A DNA stretch of 37,947 nucleotides, taken from CAYQQJ01 sp964419935 (lineage in GTDB: Bacteria; Pseudomonadota; Gammaproteobacteria; Pseudomonadales; Cellvibrionaceae). The notes below the pieces were generated by a model that was not told where the DNA came from, did no database searches, and worked only from the letters and a program-made list of their open reading frames with translations. Below are positions 1-7,752 of this stretch, piece after piece. Position numbers and translations under genes: made by a program. Location of the stretch: positions 1 to 37,947 of the forward strand of contig CAYQQJ010000033.1 in assembly GCA_964419935.1 (NCBI GenBank), in the 5' to 3' direction. Numbering within the stretch: position 1 is the stretch's first letter; each line of letters opens with the position of its first letter.

Positions 1-176
1 CTGACGTCGCAGCCGACGGCGTGCGACACCCGGGCCTCGGGCAGCTCCTCGCGCACGGCCTCCAGCACGGTCCCGATGGTCAGCCCGGGAGCGATGTCCG
101 GGTGGTGCGCCTCGACGTGGTTGGTGAAGGAGTAGTCGCCCAGCAGCGCGTTGCCGGAGTTGGGCTCCTCCGGTGC
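1..176 (-). pseudogene. Fragment of GH3-type beta-glucosidase, probably foreign
   Basis: Read on the minus strand from base 176, this stretch is open to the window edge (58 codons). It translates to a segment containing NALLGDYSFTNHVEAHHP followed by an amphipathic stretch ending in a GCDV motif. That pattern resembles the C-terminal alpha/beta sandwich region of actinobacterial GH3 beta-glucosidases and beta-xylosidases. Base composition is strikingly GC-rich with G/C-ended codons, unlike the rest of the window. The coding frame runs straight into pntB sequence on the other strand, so neither gene is intact at the join. I take it as a misjoined or contaminating fragment; a real rearrangement is the alternative. 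The family call rests on a short segment remembered by pattern, not on a search. Confidence 0.5.
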
Positions 177-816
177 CATTCTGTCCTACATCATGTGCAA
201 GGCGATGAACCGCTCCTTCTTCAGCATAATTCTGGGCGGCTTCGGCGGTGACAGTGATGCCGGCGCCAGCAACCGCGGTGTGGACGATCGCCCGGTGAAA
301 CAGGGCAGCGCGGAAGACGCGGCCTTCATCATGAAGAATGCCGGCTCGGTCATTATTGTTCCCGGTTACGGCATGGCCGTCGCTCAGGCGCAACACGCTC
401 TGCGGGAAATGGGCGACGAACTGAAGAAGGCCGGTGTCAACGTGAAATACGCCATTCACCCGGTCGCCGGCCGTATGCCCGGCCACATGAACGTGCTGCT
501 GGCTGAAGCCAATGTGCCCTACGATGAAGTGTTCGAACTGGAAGATATCAACAACGACTTCCAGACCGCGGACGTCGCCTTCGTCATTGGCGCCAACGAC
601 GTGACCAACCCCGCGGCCAAGACAGACCCCCAGAGCCCGATCTTCGGTATGCCGATCCTCGACGTGGCCAAAGCCCGCACGGTGCTGTTCGTCAAAAGGG
701 GCATGGCCGCCGGCTACGCCGGGGTTCAGAACGAGCTCTTCTTCCGCGACAACACCATGATGCTGTTTGGCGATGCCAAGAAAATGGTGGAAACCGTGTT
801 GCGCAATCTCGACTAG
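163..816 (+). CDS. pntB: NAD(P) transhydrogenase beta subunit, C-terminal part
   Basis: This is the C-terminal part (about 217 of the usual 460 residues) of the membrane-bound proton-translocating transhydrogenase subunit, which exchanges hydride between NADH and NADP+ using the proton gradient. It begins inside the last membrane segments, with GSSGAILSYIMCKAMNRS. The NADP(H)-binding domain III follows, with the GYGMAVAQAQ loop, HPVAGRMPGHMNVLLAEANV, GANDVTNPAA and KRGMAAGYAGVQNELF, all hallmarks of PntB. There is no start codon because the upstream part is replaced at about base 163 by unrelated DNA, and an in-frame stop lies at 133-135. A rho-independent terminator follows, consistent with pntB being last in its operon. 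Identity is confident; the 5' boundary is an artefact or breakpoint. Confidence 0.93.
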   Translation, partial: GSSGAILSYIMCKAMNRSFFSIILGGFGGDSDAGASNRGVDDRPVKQGSAEDAAFIMKNAGSVIIVPGYGMAVAQAQHALREMGDELKKAGVNVKYAIHPVAGRMPGHMNVLLAEANVPYDEVFELEDINNDFQTADVAFVIGANDVTNPAAKTDPQSPIFGMPILDVAKARTVLFVKRGMAAGYAGVQNELFFRDNTMMLFGDAKKMVETVLRNLD

Positions 817-840
817 ACTTATTTTGCTATCTTGACCTTA

Positions 841-867
841 AGCCCCGTCAAAACGGGGCTTTTTTTT
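841..867 (+). terminator. Rho-independent terminator of pntB
   Basis: A perfect 8-bp stem, AGCCCCGT paired with ACGGGGCT around a 4-base loop, is followed by seven T. It lies 24 bases after the pntB stop codon. Confidence 0.93.
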
Positions 868-956
868 GTCCGGTGTTCGCACGAGCATGCGGCAGGTCAC
901 AAAATAACCAGCCCGACTGGCTCTATCACAATCAGCAACTATATTTAGGGCGTCCG

Positions 957-2228
957 ATGCTCGTGTCTCTGTTTCGGCGCGTTTTCGCTTGGTTATCTCT
1001 CATTTTCATCAAATTCAGGTATATTCGATTCGTGCAGCCTATTTCCCGACTCATACTATTGTCTCGTACACCTCGCTTCCATCTGTCGTTTAACAACACC
1101 AAGCTGCTGTTTGCTGCGGCGCTGCTTTGCATTACCAGTGCCTGCGCCCACAAACCGCAACAACCCCAGCCGCGTCCCGCGCCGGTTGCCTCCGCCGCCG
1201 AAGTCATTCTGGATACAGAAATCACTCGGGTGGATGCCAAGGCCCAACGGTACCTTACCGCGCAGCCCATGACCGTGCCTGCCGTGGCAGAAGGTGAAAG
1301 CCCGCTGTTAACCGACAAGCACCGACAAACCCTGGTGCGCTTCAGCGATATTTCTGCCACTCTGACCTCCGCGTATTTGATCAGCGGCAATCCCGAATAT
1401 GCCAACAAGGTGATTCAGCATCTGCGCGCGTGGTTTGTGGTACCGGAGACGCGTACCAGCCCCAAGCTCGAGTTTGTCCGGGCGGACGATGGCGCGGGCA
1501 GTGTCATGGATACAATCCACCTGACCGAAATTGCCCGCAGTGTTAAGGTGCTCAGCGCCTATAAAACCCTCTCCGCCGACGACGAGCGGGAGATCAAAAC
1601 CTGGTTCAGCAGCTATCTCAGCTGGTTGAACAAAAATGCGTATGGTGCGGAAGATCTGGCCAATGATGAAGCCGTCGCGTGGGCCATGCAGGCCGCGGCC
1701 ATTGCCGATCTGCTCGGCGACAGGGCATTACTGGCGCAAATCCGCGACGACTTCAAAACCCGTTTTGTTGGCGAGATGATGGCCACCGACGGCAGCTTTC
1801 CCTCGGAACTCAAGCGCGCCAACTCCTACAGCCATTCGTTATTCATCCTGGACGCCATGGCCACCATCGCACAAATTGCTTCAACCGAAACCGATGACCT
1901 CTGGACCTATCGCACCGCCGATGGCCGAGGCATGACGCGCGCCGTGGAATACATGCTGCCCTATATCAGCCAAAAAAACCTCTGGCCACTGCCCGCCGAT
2001 GAGCAGTATTGGGAACACTGGCCGGTACGGCGCACGGCGCTGGCATTCGCCGCGTTGGCGTATACCGACCGATCCTACCTGACCGCCTGGCAACCCATGG
2101 AAGCCGACCCGGAAGACCTGGAGCGGCTGTTCGACCTCCCCGTGCGCCACCCCCTGCTATGGCTCGCTAACAATCTGCCGCAGGTGGAAGAAACAGTTGC
2201 GGCGGTGACGACTGTGGCTCAGAAGTAG
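957..2228 (+). CDS. Alginate-lyase-superfamily lipoprotein, probable pseudoenzyme
   Basis: A close paralogue of the lyase at 10379-11689. The two share long stretches, such as DTIHLTE-ARSVK, DFK-RFVGEMMA-DGSFP, MATIAQIAST and LPVRHPLLWL-NNLP. The motifs that mark the active site are missing here. The YWWPDP...IRRDG loop is deleted in frame (about 34 residues). The GQ-GRSNGR segment after TRMNP is shortened and scrambled. NNHG has become NDEA (residues 236-239), and the conserved Tyr of GYS is His293. The frame is otherwise open over its whole length, so this is not a simple decaying gene. A non-catalytic binding role is possible. The N-terminus is uncertain: GTG 873, ATG 957 and GTG 1032 are all open. 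A hydrophobic segment ending ITSAC, with Cys at about residue 63 of this start, may be a lipobox. It is convergent with the TonB receptor and separated from the lyase operon by it. Confidence 0.75.
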   Translation: MLVSLFRRVFAWLSLIFIKFRYIRFVQPISRLILLSRTPRFHLSFNNTKLLFAAALLCITSACAHKPQQPQPRPAPVASAAEVILDTEITRVDAKAQRYLTAQPMTVPAVAEGESPLLTDKHRQTLVRFSDISATLTSAYLISGNPEYANKVIQHLRAWFVVPETRTSPKLEFVRADDGAGSVMDTIHLTEIARSVKVLSAYKTLSADDEREIKTWFSSYLSWLNKNAYGAEDLANDEAVAWAMQAAAIADLLGDRALLAQIRDDFKTRFVGEMMATDGSFPSELKRANSYSHSLFILDAMATIAQIASTETDDLWTYRTADGRGMTRAVEYMLPYISQKNLWPLPADEQYWEHWPVRRTALAFAALAYTDRSYLTAWQPMEADPEDLERLFDLPVRHPLLWLANNLPQVEETVAAVTTVAQK

Positions 2229-2237
2229 GTGTGTATA

Positions 2238-2390
2238 AGCTGCAAGTTAAAAGATAAGGGAAAAGAAGGATTGTGGATCTGTTATTAATGTGGGCCCACA
2301 TCAATTGTTGGTGTTCGCTTATTCAGGTGTGCTTCTTTATCGTACCTGTGACTTAAAGCTTGCGGCGTGCGGCTTTCCCTTTTCCCTTTT
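2238..2390. repeat. Dispersed AGCTGCAAG / GGGAAAA repeats flanking a convergent junction
   Basis: Ten bases after the upstream stop codon, the plus strand reads AGCTGCAAG and then GGGAAAAG (2238-2269). An inverted relative at 2351-2390 reads, on the minus strand, GGGAAAAGGGAAAGCCGC and then CAAGCTTTAAG. Similar sequences lie at 22936-22973, 35170-35240 and 37894-37947. Confidence 0.7.
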
Positions 2391-2398
2391 GCCTTCAT

Positions 2399-2424
2399 AA
2401 AAAAAGCGGGCAAATTGCCCGCTT
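2399..2424 (-). terminator. Rho-independent terminator of the TonB receptor gene
   Basis: The arms AAGCGGGCAA (2404-2413) and TTGCCCGCTT (2415-2424) pair perfectly. An A-run at 2399-2405 gives a T-run on the minus strand, so termination is directed leftward, 45 bases after the receptor stop codon. Confidence 0.9.
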
Positions 2425-2468
2425 CAAGTGGGATAGCATCCTTGCCAAGAGAGAAAACTCTTGTGTAA

Positions 2469-5384
2469 TTACATACGGAAGCGCAGGCCCAGGAAGTATT
2501 TGCGTCCGTTGAACTCAATGCGGTTGTAAGCACCGTTAACCACGCGGTATTCGGCGTAGGCATCGTTGTTCAGGTTGAGCGCCTGGAGTTTCACTTGCAC
2601 GTTGGGCGTGATGTTGTAGCCCACTGACAAATCCAGGGATTTGGTGTCTTCAACAAATCGGTTGGTCTGCCCGAAGTTGCTTCCGAAAGGCTTCAGGTAA
2701 TCCGAACGGAATTTATAGGACAAGCGCACGGTCGCTCCGTACTTTTCCCAGTAAGTTTCCAGGTTGTAACTTTCCTTGGAGAAACCAGGCAAGTTGGCGG
2801 CCGCTACGGTGATGTCCTCGGTGATGTCAGAACCGTTTTCAAAGTATTTGAAATCAGTATCCGCATAGTTGTAGCCACCGGCAACGCCGAGTCCGTCAAA
2901 CGGAGACGGCAACCAGGTGAAGCCGTGCTGAGCGCTCAACTCGATACCGGTAATGCCGGAAGAATCACCGGTATTCTCAATCAAGCCATCGACGTTCATG
3001 GTCACTGACTCGCCGTTAATGACGAAGGTTTCCTGCACGCTTTGCGGATCAGCCACATCCATACCCGCATCAAATTCCTTGTAGTAAAGTGCTGCGGACA
3101 AGGCTGTGTCTTCGGTTGGATACCAGCCGACGGACAGGTCGTAGTTCATGGATTCGATCGCTTCCATATTGGGGTTACCCAATGCGGTTACGGAACCGTT
3201 TGCTATGGCGTCTTCAACGCTGGCGTATTCTTCTTCACCGTCGCCCAGGTTCAAGTCACGGCCTGCACCCATCCACCACATATCCGGCCGGGAAATTGCG
3301 CTGTAAATTGCGGTGCGCAATTCAACGGTTTCGGTCAAACCGAAATTGACGTTGATGCTTGGCAACACATTGACATAACTGTTGCCGTAGGTTTCCTGGG
3401 TCAGGGTGTCCGTATCTTCAACGAAGGTGACGGTATCATCCAAAGGATCATTCGGTGTGCCCGAATCGTTTTGGGTGACGATGAAGCTCTGGCGATAACC
3501 GGTCGAAGTCACATCGGTGTTAACCACACGCACGCCTAGGTTACCGCTGACCGGCACATTGCCCCACTGGGTTTCAAAGTTCGCCATCACAAAAGCAGAG
3601 GTCACTTCTTCGGTCAGGTCCACGTCAGCGGAACTCGGATCCTGGGGTGATTGGCTCCAGTCGTTGTCGCCCATCATCAATGGAAAGGCACAAAGGGTAT
3701 CGTAAGTCGCCCAGCTGGTAATGCTGGCATTGGCGTCATCACCGTAATCACTCTGCGGGTATGGCACCGCACATTGTTCGGCAACCGCCGCGTGAACCTC
3801 GGCGTTGGTTTCTTCAAATGCGAACTGATCTTCACTGTAGTTGTTGTGGCTGTGATCGGAATAGCGCAGGCCGGCTTTGACGGAACTGATCACGCCGTCG
3901 TTGAACGCGTACTCGCCCTCCAGTGCCAGGGCAACAATGTTGTCATTGATTTCAAATTCGCCGTAGCGCGCACGCTGGTTCGCATCGTACATTCCGAAAT
4001 CATTCAGGCTGTTGTAGTCGATCGCGCTGCCTGCCGGATCATCAATATCCGTATAAATGCGCTCGATCAGTGGGTAACTTGAGCCCTGATTGTTGTTGGC
4101 ATTGAAGTCGTACCAGACCCGGTCGGAGCGAAAACGCGTCTGCCAGGTTTCCTGGTAGCGGGTAGTATCCGAGTAGGACAGGTCCGCAGCCAAGGTCAGT
4201 TGATCCGTAGGCGCAAACTTCACATTCAAACCGGTGCCTTTATACACTTCATCACGCTCACGGAACTCGCCATAGGTACTCAAGCGGGATTCACCGGTAA
4301 AAGACGTCAGTGCATGGGCATCATTGGTTTCCCAGTTGCTGATTCGGCGGCGACCATCGTCGATATAAAAGTCATGTCGGTCTTCATAGTAGAAACGGTC
4401 AGACCACTGGGCATCCAGTGTCACATCCCATTTTTCATTGGGCTGCCACTGGAGGGTGGTCATGACTGCATCACGCTTCTCTTCGGATTCCATCTGACGG
4501 AAGTAGGACAGGTTTGGGACAAAATAGTAGTCCCCATCAGCGGCTGTGCCACCGTTGGCAGCGGCGTTGTCATCGCTCCAGGTACAGTTGGAGCCACCGT
4601 CGAGCAGGTAATCGGAATTACAGTTTCGCAATGATGAACTGGTGTTGTAGCTTTCTTCCGGCGTAGAGGAGTCGTGACCCGCGTAGCCGATTGCGAAACC
4701 GACTGTGCCGATGGCCGTATCGAAAACATCGGTATAGGACACGGAACCGCGATAACCAAGACCATCGTCGCCATTCAATTTGGCGTCGTATTCGTTGTAG
4801 TTACCTTTAATTTCCGCCTGAATGCGGCGTTTGCCGAAGTCGATCGGGCGCAGGCTTTGCAAATCAATCAGGCCGGCAACACCCCCTTCCACCAAGTCCG
4901 CTTTCTGCGCCTTGTATACAACGGCGCCATTCACCAGTTCCGACGGAAACTGCGAGAAGGCAACGGAACGGTTACCGCTGCCGGAACTGATTTCACGTCC
5001 GTTATAGGTGGAGTAGCCAAGGAATGGGCCGAGGCCGCGCACAGAGATTTCACTGGAGTTGCCTTTGAACCGATCCCCGGTCACGCCGGTAATGCGCTCC
5101 AGCGTCTCCGCCACAGACAGGTCCGGCAGGTCGCCCATTTCAGAGGCGGATATAACATCCACGATGGTGGCGGCCTCGCGTTTGATTTCCACGGAGTTGC
5201 GCAGAGTATCGCGAATCGCACCTGTTACGATGACCTCTTCAAGGCCTGAGAAGTCGGCATCTTGTGCCAAGGCAGAACCAACCGGAAGAGCGGCCGAAGC
5301 CATTGCCAGGGCAAAGAGTCCGTGTCGAATCAAACGTTGCTGGCTTCTGTGATCACGACACTGATTCAGATATCTAAAATGCAT
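2469..5384 (-). CDS. TonB-dependent outer-membrane receptor
   Basis: A 971-residue TonB-dependent receptor, presumably importing oligosaccharides from the polymer attacked by the neighbouring enzymes. The start at 5384 is chosen because a strong AGGGGAGG Shine-Dalgarno sits 7 bases upstream; a longer open frame to 5432 lacks this. Residues 1 to about 40 form a signal peptide ending SALAQ, followed by a TonB-box-like LEEVIVTG. The plug domain has SAETLERITGV-type and SVRGLG motifs and the segment VVYKAQKADLVEGGVAGLID, typical of the large TonB-Xanth-Caul-type receptors. A long barrel rich in paired aromatic strands ends in an aromatic-containing C-terminal strand (LGLRFRM). There is no N-terminal STN signalling domain, so control is probably through a cytoplasmic regulator. 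It is divergent from the beta-helix gene. The exact ligand is not visible from sequence. Confidence 0.92.
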   Translation of the reverse strand: MHFRYLNQCRDHRSQQRLIRHGLFALAMASAALPVGSALAQDADFSGLEEVIVTGAIRDTLRNSVEIKREAATIVDVISASEMGDLPDLSVAETLERITGVTGDRFKGNSSEISVRGLGPFLGYSTYNGREISSGSGNRSVAFSQFPSELVNGAVVYKAQKADLVEGGVAGLIDLQSLRPIDFGKRRIQAEIKGNYNEYDAKLNGDDGLGYRGSVSYTDVFDTAIGTVGFAIGYAGHDSSTPEESYNTSSSLRNCNSDYLLDGGSNCTWSDDNAAANGGTAADGDYYFVPNLSYFRQMESEEKRDAVMTTLQWQPNEKWDVTLDAQWSDRFYYEDRHDFYIDDGRRRISNWETNDAHALTSFTGESRLSTYGEFRERDEVYKGTGLNVKFAPTDQLTLAADLSYSDTTRYQETWQTRFRSDRVWYDFNANNNQGSSYPLIERIYTDIDDPAGSAIDYNSLNDFGMYDANQRARYGEFEINDNIVALALEGEYAFNDGVISSVKAGLRYSDHSHNNYSEDQFAFEETNAEVHAAVAEQCAVPYPQSDYGDDANASITSWATYDTLCAFPLMMGDNDWSQSPQDPSSADVDLTEEVTSAFVMANFETQWGNVPVSGNLGVRVVNTDVTSTGYRQSFIVTQNDSGTPNDPLDDTVTFVEDTDTLTQETYGNSYVNVLPSINVNFGLTETVELRTAIYSAISRPDMWWMGAGRDLNLGDGEEEYASVEDAIANGSVTALGNPNMEAIESMNYDLSVGWYPTEDTALSAALYYKEFDAGMDVADPQSVQETFVINGESVTMNVDGLIENTGDSSGITGIELSAQHGFTWLPSPFDGLGVAGGYNYADTDFKYFENGSDITEDITVAAANLPGFSKESYNLETYWEKYGATVRLSYKFRSDYLKPFGSNFGQTNRFVEDTKSLDLSVGYNITPNVQVKLQALNLNNDAYAEYRVVNGAYNRIEFNGRKYFLGLRFRM

Positions 5385-5742
5385 GTGATGTCCTCCCCTT
5401 GGGACTTGATGATGGTTTGACCTCGCGGTCAACTGATCTTATTTTTAAGAACGGTAAGGCCAATATTCTTCAGCCGTGGTTTTTTTTCGGGCTTTTGGTA
5501 GACCGTTAAGCTAGAGTATGCACCAACATGGTATGATGGTAAAGCTGTAAGGCCAATTAAATTTCCCGCATTTCGACACCCGGAGAACCGTCACCTGGTC
5601 GCCGCTCGGACCAGTCCTATGCCCGGCTAACTCTTAACCATTAGTCAGCAACCATTGAAAAATGATCTATAGCTGATCGACGACAGACAATAGACACGGC
5701 TAGCGCGCACCTGCGGGCTCAGACAATTCAGGAGAGAGTTTT
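5385..5742. promoter_or_regulatory. Divergent promoter region with repeated candidate operator motifs
   Basis: This 358-base gap separates the divergent receptor and beta-helix genes. It holds ACGGTAAGGCCAAT (5451-5464), TTGGTAGACCGTTA (5495-5508), the dyad ACCA-aca-TGGT (5522-5532) and TGTAAGGCCAAT (5546-5557). Related sequences occur before the GH105 operon and between uxuA and the poly-Ser lipoprotein gene, so a shared regulator is likely; the FadR-type protein at 14504-15196 is the obvious candidate. Shine-Dalgarno sequences for both genes sit at the two ends. No gene is seen inside. I could not place -35 and -10 boxes with confidence. Confidence 0.5.
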
Positions 5743-7506
5743 ATGAGGTTTGCATCAACGATTTTTGCGTCACTTTGCGCGGGAGCTGCGCGCTTTAGGC
5801 GTGTGTCGGCAGTTGGTACACGAGCTGCTGCATTGAGCGTGGCCGCCCTTGCAGCGACAACAATGGGTTTGCCTGTGGCGGCAGAGCCACCGAATACCCC
5901 CGCCATACTCGGCCATGCCAATGAGACTGACCGGAAGCTTAACCAGGAGTACCTGCCCGACTTTTCTTTCGCCGGCTTTCAGTTTGGCGAGCAGCCGCTG
6001 GGTCTACATCACCAAGTGAGTCCGACCATCTTTGATGTAACGGAATTCGGCGCAAGGGGCGACGACGCGCTGGATGATAGCGCGGGGATTTCCAAAGCCG
6101 TAGCGGCTGCCCACGCACAGAAAGGTCCCGTCGTGGTGCAATTCCCGCCGGGGCGGTTCATCCTCAGCGATATCATATATATAGAACGTAGCGACTTTGT
6201 CATGCGTGGTGCGGGCAGCGGCGCGACGCAGCTGTATTTTCCCCGGCCTTTGATGTATTCGCCGGATCCACCAGCGCTCCAGGAACTGCGCGAATACCTG
6301 GTCAAGATGAATAAGCGCCAGCGGGAGAAGCACAATAATCTCGATTTGCCTTTTTCCCAGTATGCCTGGTCCGGCGGTTTTATCTGGACGCGGGTGCCGG
6401 GCGAGCGCGTCAAGGCGTATCTGGACGAATACCACCAGCCACAAAAAGCCATCACCCGCGCCGTCCAGGGCACGCGTGGAAGTCGTCAACTACAGGTTAA
6501 GGACACGAGCGAGCTGAAGGCCGGCGATGTGGTGCGCATTAACTGGTACAACAAGGCCGGTGAAAACGGCCCTCTCGTCAACGCAATATATCAGGGAGCC
6601 GAGGTCACGGTCGGCTCCCACCACTGGACCCTGCCGGAGCAACCACTGGTTTCGCAGCAGGTTGTTATCAGTGCCATCAACGGCAAGACCATCACCATTA
6701 AAGACACGCTGCTACACGACATCGGTGCGGAAGGTGCGGAGGTGGCGTCCTGGCCTCATCTCTCCAACGTGGGTATCGAGCACCTTAGCCTGCAGTTTCC
6801 CGATGCACCGCGTATTGCTCACCACGTCGAGCAAGGCTTCAATGGCATTTACCTGACGCGCCTGTTCAACGGATGGGTTCGCGATATCAATATCCACAAT
6901 GCAGACAGCGGAATACTGACGGAAGAAGTTGCCAATGTGACCATTGCCGATGTCACCACGACTGGAACCAATATCGCCCACTACAGCGTGGCCATGGGCG
7001 ACACCCACAACGTTCTGGTGAAAAACCTGCAGGTTTTCAATACCGTCGTGCATCCGTTGAGCTTCAATACCTTCTCCACCCGCAGTGTTTATACCCACAG
7101 CGAAGTATTCACCGCACCGGTGCTGGATCAGCATTCAGGCGCTAACCACCAGAACCTTTTCGATGACATCAGGGTCCATGTCAGTCTCGACGACGCGCAA
7201 CGCAAGCAGCGTCGCTTTCCCCTGTTCAAGGGCGGCGGCGCGAGCTATTGGAAGCCAACCCACGGCGCGTTCAGCACCTTCTGGAACATTTCTGTGCAGC
7301 TGGATAATGGGTTCGACAGCCAGGTGCCGATCACGCTCTACGGCGTGAATGACGGTCCCGAGGCAAGGCTGGTCGGGGTTCATGGCAACGCACCGCTGGC
7401 CATTGAATACGGACCGGATGCTTATGTTGAAGGCGTCAATCACTTTTACAGCAGTGTGCCATCGCTTTATGAATACCAGCTGCGGGCGCGACTGTCGTCG
7501 CAATAG
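5743..7506 (+). CDS. Secreted right-handed beta-helix protein, possible polysaccharide-active enzyme
   Basis: A 587-residue exported protein. AGGAGAG lies 6 bases before the ATG, and the N-terminus is a long signal peptide ending near LPVAA. At about residues 98-140, FDVTEFGARGDDALDDSAGISKA leads into a strand-rich segment with FPPGRFIL. This is the classic opening of pectate-lyase-superfamily beta-helix proteins (GH28/GH55-like fold). The later part has repeating short strands (VEHLSLQF-, VRDINIHNADSGI, VTIADVTTTG, HNVLVKNLQVF), which are beta-helix rungs. A C-terminal segment rich in His, Trp and Gly (HSGANHQNLFDDIRVHV, FPLFKGGGASYWKP) recalls DUF4955-type proteins. Its position between the receptor and the lyase operon suggests a role in attacking the same glycan. 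Catalytic type cannot be assigned from what I see; lyase, hydrolase and epimerase are all possible. Confidence 0.8.
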   Translation: MRFASTIFASLCAGAARFRRVSAVGTRAAALSVAALAATTMGLPVAAEPPNTPAILGHANETDRKLNQEYLPDFSFAGFQFGEQPLGLHHQVSPTIFDVTEFGARGDDALDDSAGISKAVAAAHAQKGPVVVQFPPGRFILSDIIYIERSDFVMRGAGSGATQLYFPRPLMYSPDPPALQELREYLVKMNKRQREKHNNLDLPFSQYAWSGGFIWTRVPGERVKAYLDEYHQPQKAITRAVQGTRGSRQLQVKDTSELKAGDVVRINWYNKAGENGPLVNAIYQGAEVTVGSHHWTLPEQPLVSQQVVISAINGKTITIKDTLLHDIGAEGAEVASWPHLSNVGIEHLSLQFPDAPRIAHHVEQGFNGIYLTRLFNGWVRDINIHNADSGILTEEVANVTIADVTTTGTNIAHYSVAMGDTHNVLVKNLQVFNTVVHPLSFNTFSTRSVYTHSEVFTAPVLDQHSGANHQNLFDDIRVHVSLDDAQRKQRRFPLFKGGGASYWKPTHGAFSTFWNISVQLDNGFDSQVPITLYGVNDGPEARLVGVHGNAPLAIEYGPDAYVEGVNHFYSSVPSLYEYQLRARLSSQ

Positions 7507-7573
7507 ATCTGCATGACATCCACTTACCCCATCCAGACGGTAGACATTTCATACACCCGGGTTTAGACTCGAT

Positions 7574-7596
7574 ATTGGTATTACCACATTACCAAT
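7574..7596. promoter_or_regulatory. Candidate operator of the lyase operon
   Basis: Perfect 7-base inverted arms, ATTGGTA and TACCAAT, are separated by 9 bases. Inside them, TGGTA-T-TACCA (7576-7586) is a second perfect dyad. The core matches the TTGGTATACCAA style of operator known for UxuR/ExuR hexuronate regulators of the FadR subfamily. It lies 157 bases before the GH105 start, and a FadR-type regulator gene is in the same locus. Confidence 0.6.
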
Positions 7597-7602
7597 TTGC
7601 CA

Positions 7603-7624
7603 GGCCAGTCCACTTCGACTGGCC
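7603..7624. promoter_or_regulatory. Perfect inverted repeat in the GH105 leader
   Basis: GGCCAGTC and GACTGGCC are perfect 8-base arms around a 6-base loop. The left arm and loop contain AGTCCACTT, also present in the region upstream of the poly-Ser lipoprotein (GGTAAGTCCACTTGG). It could be a second protein-binding site or an RNA hairpin; no T-run follows, so it is not an intrinsic terminator. Confidence 0.45.
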
Positions 7625-7752
7625 CCGACGAAATACCGGCACATCGCCGGATGACTTGTGTGGTGCCACGATAATTCACCATTAATTGCCTGCAGAACAT
7701 CCCGATGCAGCACCAGTGTCGGGCAGGCAATCGACAAAATAAGGTTATGGTT

